A stretch of 59,234 nucleotides of DNA from Trichococcus pasteurii (GCF_900112935.1 NZ_FONM01000018.1:1-59234); one strand, 5' to 3'. Counted from the first letter of the stretch, positions 29,816 through 40,273 are shown. Made by a program: numbers and translations. The notes: generated by a model not told the origin, from the sequence alone.

Positions 29816-31084
29816 TTAATCCTCTACCTCCTCTTTCGGAAAGTTAAGAAGCATATTACGATAATATTCATATTGTTTTTTACGCAATTCGATTTCACAA
29901 GGTAAACACTCAGTGATTGAGGATACCAAGGCGGCGAATTTATCAAGAATTGATACGATACGCTCTTGTTCGGAGAGTGGCGGGATAGGGATTATTATTT
30001 TTGATATATCGGTAGCTGAAACATCAATAACCTTTGTCCCTTTTGCATATTTTCTTTTCTGACATGCAAACATCTCTGTTTGTGTAAAATAAGCAAAGTA
30101 CTTGCCTAAAATCTGATTTGATGGTTTGAAAATTGTTGCGTGTCCGCCAGTAACAGCTTGCACTTTACCAAGATAAACAACTGCTTTGCCAACATCTTCT
30201 AAATTTTCACTCGTATTTGTTATAACAACATCACCAGTATTTACTTTTTTTAATTTTTGAGCCGTTTCATATGAAACGAAAGATTTTGTTTCTGTCGTAA
30301 ATGTACCATAATATGTGTAAATCTGGCCGTAATGAATTGCCGGAACTCCAATTTCTGTGAAATCTGATTTTAGTAAACCATTACCACGAACTAACTCGCC
30401 AACCTCACACAACGGCTTCCACTCAACTTCACCCTCTTCAAAAGTCAACATTTTATCACGATAATAAGTGTGTTGTTTTTTGCGAGCTGTAAGCTCTGCT
30501 GTAAGCTCTGCTGTTAGCTCTGCTGTAAGCTCTGTGAAAGTGTCTAAAATTCGGACGATTTCTTCTTGTACTTTAAGGGGCGGGATGGGGATTTGGAGTT
30601 TTTTAAATCTTGCTTTAGACACATTAAAACGAGTAACTCCACTTGCAGTTTTTGCAATTTCATCACGTATTAAACGACTACGAAACAGGTATTTTGAGAA
30701 CTCGGGAATTATCTGAATATCCTCATTAAATCTAACCCCAAAAGAAAAGCTGTTCAAAAATACCGAACCATCAAACTTTGTAGTAACGGAAGAAGACATT
30801 CCTGCTTCGTCTGCTGTTTCTGATGATCCCGTAAATAATACATCGCCGTATTTTACTTTATGTTGATTTTCGGAAGTAGAAACTTTAACGGATTCAAGTT
30901 TTTCAAAATCAACATCAATGTTACTAAAAATGTTTTTATAAGAAATGTAATAAGCATTGCCATTTTCAAAGTCAATTTTGCTTTTACCTGTAAGTCCACC
31001 ATAGATTTCTGAAATTTCCCCCAAAAGCTTCCATTCTATCTCAACCCCATCAAGTAATTTCTCCATAAAATTCAGCTTTATCAT
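29816..31084 (-). CDS. hsdS: type IC specificity subunit HsdS (PrrB)
   Basis: 422 aa with two target recognition domains separated by a conserved spacer. The start resembles EcoR124-type proteins ([18 protein letters not shown]). The central spacer holds (ELTA)x4 at residues 185-200, before [13 protein letters not shown]; the second conserved region ends [17 protein letters not shown]. In EcoR124 the number of TAEL units sets the gap between the two halves of the recognition site. The start codon overlaps the hsdM stop (ATGA); a second ATG (31066) is possible. The recognition sequence cannot be read from the protein. Confidence 0.93.
   Translation of the reverse strand: MIKLNFMEKLLDGVEIEWKLLGEISEIYGGLTGKSKIDFENGNAYYISYKNIFSNIDVDFEKLESVKVSTSENQHKVKYGDVLFTGSSETADEAGMSSSVTTKFDGSVFLNSFSFGVRFNEDIQIIPEFSKYLFRSRLIRDEIAKTASGVTRFNVSKARFKKLQIPIPPLKVQEEIVRILDTFTELTAELTAELTAELTARKKQHTYYRDKMLTFEEGEVEWKPLCEVGELVRGNGLLKSDFTEIGVPAIHYGQIYTYYGTFTTETKSFVSYETAQKLKKVNTGDVVITNTSENLEDVGKAVVYLGKVQAVTGGHATIFKPSNQILGKYFAYFTQTEMFACQKRKYAKGTKVIDVSATDISKIIIPIPPLSEQERIVSILDKFAALVSSITECLPCEIELRKKQYEYYRNMLLNFPKEEVED
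30486..30533 (-). repeat. four 12-bp tandem repeats in hsdS linker
   Basis: Four head-to-tail copies of GCTGTAAGCTCT (plus strand), the third with one base change. They encode (ELTA)x4. Gain or loss of a unit keeps the reading frame and changes linker length by four residues. Confidence 0.9.
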
Positions 31085-32628
31085 GATTCAATCACCTCAA
31101 TAATCTCATCAATTTCGGCTCGAAGCTTATCTATCTTTTCAACGGTCGTTTTTATTTCTACCTTCAGTTCATTGATGTCAACGACTTCTCTTGTGTCTTT
31201 GGCTTCTACATAAGAACTTACAGATAGAATATAATCATTTCGAACAATTTCATCATAATCAACTGATGTTGCAATATGATCAATATCTTCTTTACTGTCA
31301 AACATTATCATAATTTTTTCAATATGTTTATCGGTAAGTACGTTATTATTAGTTTCTTTTTTATAGAACTCTTCACCACTTGCATCGATAAACTGAGTTT
31401 TATTATCGGTTTTGTGCTTAGAAAGAATTAAAATATTAACAGCAATTGAAGTCCCGTAAAAAAGGTTAGGTGCTAATGATATAACAGTTTCAACAAAGTT
31501 ATTATCGATTAGGTACTTCCTAATTTTCTGTTCAGCACCACCGCGGTAAAAAATTCCAGGAAAACAAACAATAGCCGCACGACCTTTGCTTGAAAGATAA
31601 CTAAGGGCATGAAGTACAAAGGCAAAATCCGCTTTAGACTTTGGAGCTAATACTCCTGCAGAGGCAAACCTTTCATCATTAATAAGTGTTGGGTCTTCAC
31701 TTCCAATCCATTTCACTGAATAAGGTGGATTAGATACAATAGCATCAAAAGGTTTTTCATCACCAAAGTGAGGGTCTAAAAGAGTATTGCCCAATGCAAT
31801 ATTAAACTTATCATAGTTGATATTGTGTAAAAACATATTCATGCGAGCAAGGTTGTAAGTTGTATGGTTGATCTCTTGTCCATAAAAACCATCTTCGATA
31901 ATATGCGCATCAAACTGTTTTTGTGCTTGTAAAAGTAGTGAACCCGAACCAGCTGCTGGATCATAAATTTTATTAATTGTTGTTTGCTTGTGTATTGCCA
32001 ATTGTGCAATAAGTCTAGAGACAGACTGGGGTGTAAAAAACTCACCGCCAGATTTCCCCGCGTTAGCCGCATAATTAGAGATTAGAAACTCATAAGCATC
32101 ACCAAAAAGATCAATATGATTTTCTTCAAATTTACCAAAATCAAGCCCTTCAACACCTTTAATTACAGAAGCTAATCGACTATTTTTATCTTTTACAGTA
32201 TTCCCCAATCTATTGCTTGTAGTGTCAAAATCGCCGAATAATCCCTTAATATCTAGTTCAGATGGATAACCATTAGCCGAACTTTCAATTGTAGTAAATA
32301 TTGCAGCTAAATCCGTATTCAAACTTTCATTCGTATTGGCAGTTTTCGCAATATTAAAAAACAACTGACTAGGATATATAAAATAACCTTTTGTTTTTAT
32401 TGCATCCTCTTTAATTTCATTAGTTATAATATTATCGGAAAGTTGTGCATAATTGACACTGTCATCGCCACCTTCTATGTAATTAGAAAAGTTTTCACTA
32501 ATAAAACGGTAAAAAAGAGTTCCTAAAACATATTGTTTAAAATCCCATCCATCTACAGATCCACGGACATCATTGGCTATTTTCCAGATTTGAGATTGTA
32601 ATTTGGCTCGTTCTACTGCACTTGACAT
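31081..32628 (-). CDS. hsdM: type IC modification methyltransferase HsdM (PrrA)
   Basis: 515 aa N6-adenine methyltransferase subunit. The SAM motif is [13 protein letters not shown] and the catalytic motif is SNPPYS. The N-terminal segment [20 protein letters not shown] matches EcoR124I-type subunits as I recall them. With HsdS it forms the M2S methylase that protects the host. ATG 32628 follows GGAGG by 7 nt; an in-frame ATG further up lacks a ribosome site. First gene of the operon. Confidence 0.96.
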   Translation of the reverse strand: MSSAVERAKLQSQIWKIANDVRGSVDGWDFKQYVLGTLFYRFISENFSNYIEGGDDSVNYAQLSDNIITNEIKEDAIKTKGYFIYPSQLFFNIAKTANTNESLNTDLAAIFTTIESSANGYPSELDIKGLFGDFDTTSNRLGNTVKDKNSRLASVIKGVEGLDFGKFEENHIDLFGDAYEFLISNYAANAGKSGGEFFTPQSVSRLIAQLAIHKQTTINKIYDPAAGSGSLLLQAQKQFDAHIIEDGFYGQEINHTTYNLARMNMFLHNINYDKFNIALGNTLLDPHFGDEKPFDAIVSNPPYSVKWIGSEDPTLINDERFASAGVLAPKSKADFAFVLHALSYLSSKGRAAIVCFPGIFYRGGAEQKIRKYLIDNNFVETVISLAPNLFYGTSIAVNILILSKHKTDNKTQFIDASGEEFYKKETNNNVLTDKHIEKIMIMFDSKEDIDHIATSVDYDEIVRNDYILSVSSYVEAKDTREVVDINELKVEIKTTVEKIDKLRAEIDEIIEVIES

Positions 32629-32724
32629 TTGTATTCCTCCAATTGTTATGTTGAGCACTCTCGGAACGTATCAAAGTCCGAGTTTTCTCTGCTTTTTGTT
32701 CTACTTTTTTCCATCCAAAAATTA

Positions 32725-33290
32725 TTATAGATATACTTGCCACTTGTATATAATATTCTGGCTTAGCTAATAAAAAATACTTTTTGCAGTATTTTTTCCC
32801 TGACCACAGTACGTCAAATCTTTTTTGGACATCCACACTCAAATGTTTTTTCAACTTATAATAATAGTGAACTCGATCCGACTATTGGATCATAGAGAGA
32901 CCTAACATCGGACATCTTGGCAGCAATTTGGGCCATTACTTCACTCACTTGATGTGGGGTACAGAATTCTCCATCCCTCTCCCCAGATTCCATCGCAAAC
33001 TGACCGATTAAATATTCTTAGGCATCACCAAGCACATCGCCTTTTTGTAAAGTGACCATGTTCAAATCAGTGAACAATAGAATGAGTGATTTAATATTTT
33101 TGCTGCGTTCTTTCAAATTGCTTCCAAGAGCCGTATCCGTCAAATCCAGAGTTAATCTTGAAAATAACCCTTTGAAGTCGCTCGAATCACCCGCATCGGC
33201 AATTGTACGTTCAAAATTATTCAAACTTATACTGGCCAACTGTATCTTTGATTCAGGACTTATTTTTAGCATAATCAATAAGTATCTCAT
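32725..33290 (-). pseudogene. decayed hsdM of another type I system
   Basis: The minus strand encodes pieces of an HsdM in several frames. One begins LFSRLTLDLTDTALGSN and ends GDVLGDA, followed by a TAA stop and then EYLIGQFAMESGERDGEF, CTPHQVSEVMAQIAAK and LYDPIVGSSS. A frameshift leads to LKKHLSVDVQK, and a further one to YCGQGKNTAKS. These correspond in order to the conserved centre of HsdM, but the SAM motif is degraded (IVGSSS for the usual GSGS) and both ends are missing. It differs from the intact hsdM next door, so it is a relic of a different type I system. Confidence 0.8.
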
Positions 33291-33544
33291 AATTTCTTAG
33301 ATAACGCCAGCCGCATTTTATCTCAATGTATTGACGGCTGATAGTAAAAACAAAATAGACATTACCTATTATATCACTATATTTCGAGATGTCCTTACTT
33401 TCCCAAGACGAGAAAGACTCCTATTACGGTTTAACAGCATTATTTAAAGTTGAAATATTTCTAATTATTGGGCCCTTGCAAATTGGGAGAGTTGTTACTG
33501 TATGTAAACACAACTATTAATCCCACACTATCCATATAAAAAAA

Positions 33545-33574
33545 AGAGGCCGTCCCAAATAATTGGACAGTCCT
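33545..33574 (-). terminator. tkt terminator
   Basis: The minus strand stem GAGG-CTGTCC / GGGACG-CCTC is followed by eight T (33535-33544), just after the tkt stop. Between 33291 and 33535 I see no gene. Confidence 0.8.
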
Positions 33575-33586
33575 CCTTTCGGATTA

Positions 33587-35581
33587 TTACAAGCTATCAT
33601 ATGTAACCACTATATTCTCAACCGTAAACCCAAACTCTTTCATAATCCTGTCTCCGGGAGCCGAGGCGCCGAAGTGATCGATGCCGATGACTTTTCCAGC
33701 AAAGCCGACATAGCGTTCCCAGCCGAATGGTGAGCCGGCTTCGATCGCTACGCGTTTTGTCACGGCTTTCGGCAAGACCGCTTCCTGATATTCGGCAGTC
33801 TGCTGTTCAAACAAGTCGAAGGATGGGAGCGAAACGACACGGACATCCTGGCCTTGTTCCTTAAGGGCTTTTTGGACCTGAATCGCTAGCGACACTTCAG
33901 ATCCGGTCGCAATCAGGATGCCTTCTGGAACGACTTTCTCCGAATCGGAAACGATGTAGCCGCCTTTGGAAACTTTTTCAAAGACGTCTGTCGTGGTCCC
34001 TTCCAGCACGGGCAGGTTTTGCCGGCTCAGCACAAGGATCGTCGGTCTGTCCGTTGTTTCCATCGCCAATTTCCAGGCGGCTGCCGTTTCGTTGCCGTCA
34101 GCCGGGCGGATCACTTGGACATTCGGGATGCAGCGCACGCTCGCTAGTTGCTCGATTGGTTCATGGGTCGAGCCGTCCTCACCGACAGCCACTGAATCGT
34201 GGGTCAGCACATAGGTCACTGGCGCTTTTTGGATAGCGGACAGACGAACAGCTGGACGTAGGTAATCCGTAAACACGAAGAATGTTCCGCCATAAACTTT
34301 GCTTCCGCCGTGCAGTTGGATTCCGTTCATGGCAGCCGCCATCGCAAATTCACGCACCCCGAACCAAATATTGCGGCCTTCACATTGGCCGGGTTCGAAG
34401 TCTTTCTCCGCAGTGACCATCGTGTTATTGGAAGACGAAAGGTCGGCTGAACCTCCCCAGAAAGCAGGGACGGTTTTGGAGATTGCCTGGATTATTTCTT
34501 TGCTGGAGACACGGCTTGCTTGGCTTGAGCCCACTGCATATTTCGGCAAGACTGTTTCCCAATTTTCCGGAATTCTGCCGGCAAAAGCATCTTCGAATTG
34601 CTTGGCCAACTCCGGATAAGCTTGTCTGTATGCGGCAAATTGCGCATGCCAGGCTGCTTCCGCTTGCGCACCCTTTTCCTGGATCGTTTCTTTGAAGCGG
34701 GCCGCAACATCCTCAGGAACGGTGAATTCCGGATAGTCCCAACCGTAGGCCTGTTTTGCGGCTTTGATTCCGTCTTCGCCTATTGGGGCGCCGTGCACGC
34801 TGGAAGTGCCGGCTTTCGGGGCGCCATAACCGATGACCGTCTTCACTTCGATGAGCGTCGGTTTTTCGGTTTCGGCTTTGGCTGCTTCGATTGCCGCACT
34901 GATGGCTTCCAGATCATTCCCGTCTTTTACGAGGATATGTTGCCAACCGTATGCTTCGAAGCGTTGTCCGACGTTCTCTGTGAAAGCTTTTGAAGTCGGG
35001 CCATCCAAGGATATGTCATTCGAATCATACAGAACGACTAGCTTGCCCAATTGCATGTGGCCGGCCATCGATGCTGCTTCTTGGGACACGCCTTCCATCA
35101 AGTCGCCATCACCACAGAGCGCGTAAGTGTAATGATCCATGATTTCAAAGTTCTCACGGTTGTAGACAGCGGCTAAATGCGCTTCTGCCATTGCCATCCC
35201 AACGGCCATCGCAATCCCTTGGCCCAGAGGACCTGTCGTCGCTTCCACCCCATCTGTATGGTGGACTTCCGGGTGGCCTGGCGTCAGGCTGCCCCATTGA
35301 CGGAATTGCTTCAAGTCATCAATCGTCACTCGATATCCCGCCAGATGCAACAGACTATAGAGCAGCGCTGATCCATGCCCAGCCGATAACACAAACCGAT
35401 CCCGGTCGACCCAGTTGCGGGATGTCGCCGGATTGATTTTCAAGTATTTTGTCCAAAGTGCATATGCCATCGGAGCGGCCCCCATCGGTAAGCCAGGATG
35501 CCCTGAGTTCGCATTTTGGACAGCCTCGATGCTTAGTGTGCGGATTGTATTTACTCCCAATTGGTCAATTTTATCAAACAT
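33587..35581 (-). CDS. tkt: transketolase
   Basis: 664 aa, full length. It moves two-carbon units between sugar phosphates using thiamine diphosphate. The cofactor motif is [14 protein letters not shown] with VVLYDSN about 30 residues on; the substrate-binding [20 protein letters not shown] segment is intact. Last gene of the sugar operon. A hairpin with a T run (35597-35627) separates it from the epimerase, so it may be expressed partly on its own. Confidence 0.95.
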   Translation of the reverse strand: MFDKIDQLGVNTIRTLSIEAVQNANSGHPGLPMGAAPMAYALWTKYLKINPATSRNWVDRDRFVLSAGHGSALLYSLLHLAGYRVTIDDLKQFRQWGSLTPGHPEVHHTDGVEATTGPLGQGIAMAVGMAMAEAHLAAVYNRENFEIMDHYTYALCGDGDLMEGVSQEAASMAGHMQLGKLVVLYDSNDISLDGPTSKAFTENVGQRFEAYGWQHILVKDGNDLEAISAAIEAAKAETEKPTLIEVKTVIGYGAPKAGTSSVHGAPIGEDGIKAAKQAYGWDYPEFTVPEDVAARFKETIQEKGAQAEAAWHAQFAAYRQAYPELAKQFEDAFAGRIPENWETVLPKYAVGSSQASRVSSKEIIQAISKTVPAFWGGSADLSSSNNTMVTAEKDFEPGQCEGRNIWFGVREFAMAAAMNGIQLHGGSKVYGGTFFVFTDYLRPAVRLSAIQKAPVTYVLTHDSVAVGEDGSTHEPIEQLASVRCIPNVQVIRPADGNETAAAWKLAMETTDRPTILVLSRQNLPVLEGTTTDVFEKVSKGGYIVSDSEKVVPEGILIATGSEVSLAIQVQKALKEQGQDVRVVSLPSFDLFEQQTAEYQEAVLPKAVTKRVAIEAGSPFGWERYVGFAGKVIGIDHFGASAPGDRIMKEFGFTVENIVVTYDSL

Positions 35582-35596
35582 TTTTTATCCTCCATT

Positions 35597-35627
35597 TAAA
35601 AACGGGGAAACAATTGTCTCCCCGTTT
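35597..35627. terminator. hairpin between epimerase and tkt
   Basis: AACGGGGA-ACAATTGT-TCCCCGTT is a nearly perfect inverted repeat, followed by TTTTT on the minus strand. It is a likely terminator or attenuator inside the operon. Confidence 0.65.
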
Positions 35628-35632
35628 GTTTA

Positions 35633-36322
35633 TTAAGCTAAGACTTTACCTGTCGTTTCTTCGTAGTCACTCACCATGGTGTTCCATGCTTTTTCGATAT
35701 CCTCATCCAAACCGAACAGACCGCTTCTTCCGATAATGTAGATATCAGGATTTGCTTCGTCAATCCGTTTGAATGACTTTCTATTCGAAGATCCGTCCAT
35801 CTCAACAATGTATTGATAGCCGTTTTGTTCGCGCAATTCCCTTAAAGCTACAATCTTATCCAAAGCACCTTCGATGAATCTTTGTCCGGCAAAACCAGGA
35901 TCGACGGTCATGATTGTAACTTTATCGACTAAATCGATATATGGAAAAATAACATCGATTGGTGTCTCTGGATTGAGCACAACGCCAGCTTTCAATCCGG
36001 CATCATGGATTTGATCGATGAGTCGGAAAGCCAATCCATCCAAAACTTCCACATGCATACAGATCCATTCACATTGGATATCGATCAACTGCTGCACCCA
36101 GAAGGCCGGATTTGTGACCATCAGGTGTGCTGAAATCGGCAGTGCGCTGATTTTTCTGATTTCTTGGATGAACCAAGGGGAAAGTGTGATATTTGGAACA
36201 TAATGGCCGTCCATGATATCAACATGATAGGAATCCGCATGCTCATTCAAAAAGGAAATTTGTTCTTTAAATTTGTCCAAATCCATCGTCATCAAAGATG
36301 GAGAAAATTCTACTTTTTTCAT
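35633..36322 (-). CDS. alsE: ribulose-phosphate 3-epimerase family, probable D-allulose-6-phosphate 3-epimerase
   Basis: 229 aa TIM-barrel epimerase. Metal-binding and catalytic elements are present: SPSLM, HVDIMDGHYVPN, HLMVTNP, MTVDPGFAGQRF and EMDGS. Compared with ribulose-5-phosphate epimerases it is closer, as I recall, to E. coli AlsE (SPSLM-MDL-KFKEQI, FRLIDQI, GRSGLFGLDEDIEKAW), which interconverts allulose-6-phosphate and fructose-6-phosphate. Sitting between a fructose-type PTS and transketolase, it would feed an imported ketose phosphate into glycolysis. A plain Rpe role remains possible. Confidence 0.75.
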   Translation of the reverse strand: MKKVEFSPSLMTMDLDKFKEQISFLNEHADSYHVDIMDGHYVPNITLSPWFIQEIRKISALPISAHLMVTNPAFWVQQLIDIQCEWICMHVEVLDGLAFRLIDQIHDAGLKAGVVLNPETPIDVIFPYIDLVDKVTIMTVDPGFAGQRFIEGALDKIVALRELREQNGYQYIVEMDGSSNRKSFKRIDEANPDIYIIGRSGLFGLDEDIEKAWNTMVSDYEETTGKVLA

Positions 36323-36424
36323 AACTACGACTTCCTTTTACTATTCGATTTTTAAAAGTGTTCCAACCACTCATATATTGAATTCCATCCAAGATAATCT
36401 CAACATGAGTGGCACTTATTTCCA

Positions 36425-37525
36425 TTAGAAGACTTGGATATCTGCTAAATTAATTTCATCTTCTTCGACTTCTCTTTGCATATCCATCTCTTCTTGCGGA
36501 ATATTTTTCTTGATTACAGCCAAGACCACTGCTGTCACAAGGATATTTGCTAGCAATGCGAGCGCGCCTGCCCATGGTCTGGACATTGTCGGTAACATCA
36601 ATACACCACCAAACGGTACCGTTGCATCCGCTCCTAGTGCCATCGATATCGCGCCACCTACTGCACCGCCGATTGCGGTCGCAGTCACACCACGAACCAG
36701 GTCATTCATAACCAGCGGAATGACACCTTCAACAATATTTATGAAGCCCATCGGAACTGCCGATTTCAAGGTTTCGACTTCTATAGATGAATAAATATTT
36801 TTTCTGAACAGTTTTGCAACAAAGTAAGCCAAGCCAAAGCCGATTGGTGTTGCTGTATTTACCAATTGCAACGCTGTAATCGGACCATTCAGGCCTTCTG
36901 CCTGCATAGTCAAGACGAAAGCAAATACGGTCTTGTTGATTGGACCACCATAGTCAACACCGCTTAATACACCCACAACCGCCCCGAACACTAGCAATGA
37001 AGAAGAGCCCAAACCATTTAACAAATTCGTCAATAATGCTGTAAAAGCTGTAATCGGTACACCAATGATATATACCATGATCAAACCACCGATGATTGAT
37101 GTAAAAAAAGGAATAATCAACGTCGGCATCAAGCCTTTAGCCCAGTTGGGGACTTTAATATGTTTTAAAGTAGCAGTCACAAGATAACCTGCTAAGTACC
37201 CACCTAATAGCCCACCAATGAATCCGGCACCGATTGCATTTGCGGTTAATCCAAGAATGAAACCGGGAGCAATCCCTGGTTTACCTGCGATCGAATAAGC
37301 AATCCCGGTTGAGATAACTACAGGCAGTAGACCTAAACCTGCTCCACCCATTGTTGCTAAAGCATCCCAGATGGAAAACTCACCTTGTACCAATGCAGCT
37401 TGATAAGACCCGCCGAACGCCATACCGATGGCGATCAAAAAGCCTGCACCACATACAATCGGTATCAAATATGAAATTGCTGTCAACAAATGGCCTTTAA
37501 GGTTTAATTTTTTAATTGCATCCAT
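36425..37525 (-). CDS. PTS fructose-family EIIC
   Basis: 366 aa membrane channel with about nine to ten helices; the motif GGPINKTVFAF and Gly-rich GGLLGGYLAGYL are typical of fructose-family permeases. It imports a sugar that is phosphorylated by the separate EIIB upstream. The substrate is not readable from the sequence; the neighbouring epimerase suggests a ketohexose such as allulose. It ends with an acidic tail (EEDEINLADIQVF). Confidence 0.88.
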   Translation of the reverse strand: MDAIKKLNLKGHLLTAISYLIPIVCGAGFLIAIGMAFGGSYQAALVQGEFSIWDALATMGGAGLGLLPVVISTGIAYSIAGKPGIAPGFILGLTANAIGAGFIGGLLGGYLAGYLVTATLKHIKVPNWAKGLMPTLIIPFFTSIIGGLIMVYIIGVPITAFTALLTNLLNGLGSSSLLVFGAVVGVLSGVDYGGPINKTVFAFVLTMQAEGLNGPITALQLVNTATPIGFGLAYFVAKLFRKNIYSSIEVETLKSAVPMGFINIVEGVIPLVMNDLVRGVTATAIGGAVGGAISMALGADATVPFGGVLMLPTMSRPWAGALALLANILVTAVVLAVIKKNIPQEEMDMQREVEEDEINLADIQVF

Positions 37526-37550
37526 TTTACTTCCTCCTAATTTATATTTT

Positions 37551-37859
37551 TTAAGCTACGAATTCTTCGGCTTTTTCAATCAATTTAGTTGGCGATTTTA
37601 CAGCTACTTGTGTGGGAACCTGGATGACACGTTTGCCTTCAAAACGTTCGCGTCCAGAAATTTTTACATCGATCGCCAAAATTACGATATCCGCATTTTT
37701 GATTTGTTCTTCGGTCAACGCATTTTCAATCCCAATTGTTCCTTGTGTTTCTACATGAATTTCATGACCAGCTTTCTTTGCAGCATTTTCCAACTTTTCC
37801 TGAGCAATATAAGTGTGTGCAATCCCTACTGTACAAGCGCAAACTCCAACGATTTTCAT
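37551..37859 (-). CDS. PTS fructose-family EIIB
   Basis: 102 aa phosphocarrier. The phospho-cysteine is Cys9 in CACTVGIAHTYIAQEKL, the family signature. It accepts phosphate from EIIA and passes it to the sugar at EIIC. It lies 25 nt before EIIC. Confidence 0.9.
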   Translation of the reverse strand: MKIVGVCACTVGIAHTYIAQEKLENAAKKAGHEIHVETQGTIGIENALTEEQIKNADIVILAIDVKISGRERFEGKRVIQVPTQVAVKSPTKLIEKAEEFVA

Positions 37860-37883
37860 AATTTTTTCCCCCTGGATAATTTT

Positions 37884-38336
37884 TTATAGTTCAAATGCTT
37901 TCATTACTTCGTCAGCATTTTTTGACAACAATAAATTCTTTATGACTTCATCATTCCCTAATTTGCGAGCAAACAATGACAATAATTTCAAATGCTCTTT
38001 TGCTCCTGCTGTGTCATTCCCTACTGCAAAAAGAATAATGCCTTTCACACCTTTCCCATCCAAAGTTTCCCATGGAATTTCATTTTCCAGGACACCGATT
38101 GCCACTCCAACTTCCTTAACAAAGGCACTTTTCCCGTGCGGAATCGCGATATAATTTCCAATTCCGGTCATCCCTTCTTCTTCACGGGTGTAAATATCTC
38201 GAATGAAGCCCTCGATGTCTGTAATATAACCGGCATCAAGTAAAAGTGTTGTTAGCTGGTTCAGCACATCTCCTTTACTTTCGGCCGCCATATTTGTTTT
38301 TACGATCCTGGGATCTATAATAGTGGTGATTTCCAT
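37884..38336 (-). CDS. PTS EIIA, fructose/mannitol type
   Basis: 150 aa; the phospho-histidine is His67 in NYIAIPHGKSAF. It passes phosphate from HPr to the neighbouring EIIB (24 nt away). This is the better canonical EIIA of the two in the operon. Confidence 0.9.
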   Translation of the reverse strand: MEITTIIDPRIVKTNMAAESKGDVLNQLTTLLLDAGYITDIEGFIRDIYTREEEGMTGIGNYIAIPHGKSAFVKEVGVAIGVLENEIPWETLDGKGVKGIILFAVGNDTAGAKEHLKLLSLFARKLGNDEVIKNLLLSKNADEVMKAFEL

Positions 38337-38361
38337 AATTTCTTCCTCCTTGGTGTTCCTT

Positions 38362-38799
38362 TTAGAGACTCTCTAAAACGATGTCAATTTTCCGTTTTTC
38401 AGCTTGTTTCAATAATTCTATAGTCTCTTCATATGCTAAAGACTTAATGATTCTCTTTACATCCTGTAAGATTTCTGGCTCTTCCTCTTTTTTGATCAAC
38501 ATGAAGAGGATGGTGTTGGCAGAATAATCATCTTTCCAATTCAAAACCGGATATTTCAATCTAGTCAATATCATACTCGTCTCGTTCACATTACTGCTCT
38601 CAATATGCGGAACCGCAAAGTCTTCTTCAATTAACGTATTGCCCATCGATTCCCGCCATCGAAGTTCTTCTTGCAATACTTCAGCGGAGTCGATCTTCCC
38701 AGCTTTCAAAAGGTAACCGGATACATAATCAAACAACTCACTTTTTCCGTGCACTTCGTCCAGTTCCAACAAATCGATTTTGATATGCTTATTTCCCAT
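38362..38799 (-). CDS. second PTS EIIA-like protein, possibly regulatory
   Basis: 145 aa with an EIIA fold and His65 in DFAVPHIES. It overlaps the end of the PRD regulator gene by 11 nt. Regulators of the ManR/LicR/MtlR type usually carry a C-terminal EIIA; the regulator here ends after its EIIB domain, so this protein may be that domain encoded separately. Inference from gene order and domain content. Confidence 0.75.
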   Translation of the reverse strand: MGNKHIKIDLLELDEVHGKSELFDYVSGYLLKAGKIDSAEVLQEELRWRESMGNTLIEEDFAVPHIESSNVNETSMILTRLKYPVLNWKDDYSANTILFMLIKKEEEPEILQDVKRIIKSLAYEETIELLKQAEKRKIDIVLESL

Positions 38800-40273
38800 C
38801 CTGCAACTCCCCCACCCGCGTCAATAATCTTTCTTGATCATCGATGGTCAACATCGCACTGATTACGATTGAAGGTACTTCGATTGAAGCATCCAGCTTT
38901 ACAGTCGAAATGATCAGGTCGACATTCGGGAACTTTTCTAGAACGGAATGGATGTTCCGCGTAGAAATGACATCCAAAATCTCGATATCAGGAATTTTTT
39001 TACCTATTTTAACCTTGAGTAATTCTGAGGTGCCTATGCCTGTTGTGCACATGATCAATGATTTTACTTTGTTCGGGTTTTCTTCCAGAATTTGGGCAAA
39101 ATAAAGGGTAATGAAGCCGACCTCATCTTCGTTAATTTTTGACAGATGGAATTTCTCGGAAACTGCATCGGCAACTTCCTCCACATCCAAAAAAATTCGG
39201 GCATACTCGAGCTTGATCTGTTCCAGCAAATTATTTTTTACGTGAATACCATGTTCCAGTCTATTGAGCAAAGGTTTGATATGGCGTGCCAAATTGGTGA
39301 ATAATTTCTTGCTGGACAAACGGATGGCTGATTTTTCTTCTATTTGTTTGATGAAAAATTGTGTGATTTCCTGAACTGTATCCGCAAAAATTTCTTTTTC
39401 CTCTTCCTTCCCTTGCATTCTTGATGAAATCAAATACTGAAAGAGGAAGTACACCTCATGATCAGGAAGGGTTGTGTTCAAGTATCTCTCGATATTCTTC
39501 ACGATTTTTACAGAGATTTCCTTTAAATTAAGGTCCGTATCCATCTTATTCAACTCAGCTTTTGAAATATTCACTCCATAATTGAAAGAACGCAGACCGG
39601 CTTTTCTGAACCTGCTGATCAAAATATAGATGTGCGAAAAAATGTTGATATTGTATGGGTGCGGTAACACGATATGAAGATTTTGTTCGATATCTCTGAT
39701 TTGATTCAAAACAAACTCAGCATCATATTTATTGAACTTTTGATCTTGTTGGATTTCCAGTTGTCCTAAATCGATCATTTCAGTCGATTGGATCAAATCC
39801 TTGATTGCCCTTCTGATGTTTGATTCGTTTCCGGTCACTCGCAACGTTCTGTTCTTCCTGATCAGCTTGATAGCATACTTTTGCAAAATGTCTGCAATGA
39901 TCCTTTCATCTGATGCCATCACATTCTCACTGATGTAGAACGGCTCATAAATTTCGCAGACGCCTTTTTCGCGCGGGGCGGAAAAGAGCAGCTCCTCCAT
40001 TATTTTGTTCCTGCGTTCAATCGGTGTTATGCTGACAGGTTTGGAATCGGAAACCGGCATGTGACTTTGCCTATATTCTAATTTGAACCCTCTCCCCTTC
40101 TCGGATGAAATCAGAACACCATCTCTAGATTCTTCATTGATTTGTTTGATGAGTCTGTAAACACTTTTCGTAGAAATATCTAAAACTCCGGATAGCTCAT
40201 CAGCTGTAACAAAATCTCTATGGTTTGAAAGAGTGTATAACAGTGCTTGTTTCCTTCTCTCCACTGGGCTCAT
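38789..40273 (-). CDS. PRD-containing transcriptional regulator (ManR/MtlR type)
   Basis: 494 aa. N-terminal HTH (FVTADELSGVLDISTKSVYRL), then an Mga-like segment, two PRD domains with conserved His (for example LHIVLPHPYNI and HIKPLLNRLEHG) and an EIIB-like domain with MCTTGIGTSELL. Phosphorylation by HPr and PTS proteins should tune its activation of the downstream operon. It is the first gene, with an AAGGAGGGAGC site. The usual C-terminal EIIA is missing but encoded next. Confidence 0.87.
   Translation of the reverse strand: MSPVERRKQALLYTLSNHRDFVTADELSGVLDISTKSVYRLIKQINEESRDGVLISSEKGRGFKLEYRQSHMPVSDSKPVSITPIERRNKIMEELLFSAPREKGVCEIYEPFYISENVMASDERIIADILQKYAIKLIRKNRTLRVTGNESNIRRAIKDLIQSTEMIDLGQLEIQQDQKFNKYDAEFVLNQIRDIEQNLHIVLPHPYNINIFSHIYILISRFRKAGLRSFNYGVNISKAELNKMDTDLNLKEISVKIVKNIERYLNTTLPDHEVYFLFQYLISSRMQGKEEEKEIFADTVQEITQFFIKQIEEKSAIRLSSKKLFTNLARHIKPLLNRLEHGIHVKNNLLEQIKLEYARIFLDVEEVADAVSEKFHLSKINEDEVGFITLYFAQILEENPNKVKSLIMCTTGIGTSELLKVKIGKKIPDIEILDVISTRNIHSVLEKFPNVDLIISTVKLDASIEVPSIVISAMLTIDDQERLLTRVGELQDGK

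Noticed and set aside
30486-30533. CRISPR-like repeat
   Set aside because: Units are 12 bp, contiguous and coding; there are no spacers. No CRISPR array is seen in the window.
32570-32854. Open frame overlapping the start of hsdM on the same strand
   Set aside because: It is a chance joining of the hsdM relic with another frame of hsdM; the real start has a good ribosome site at 32628.
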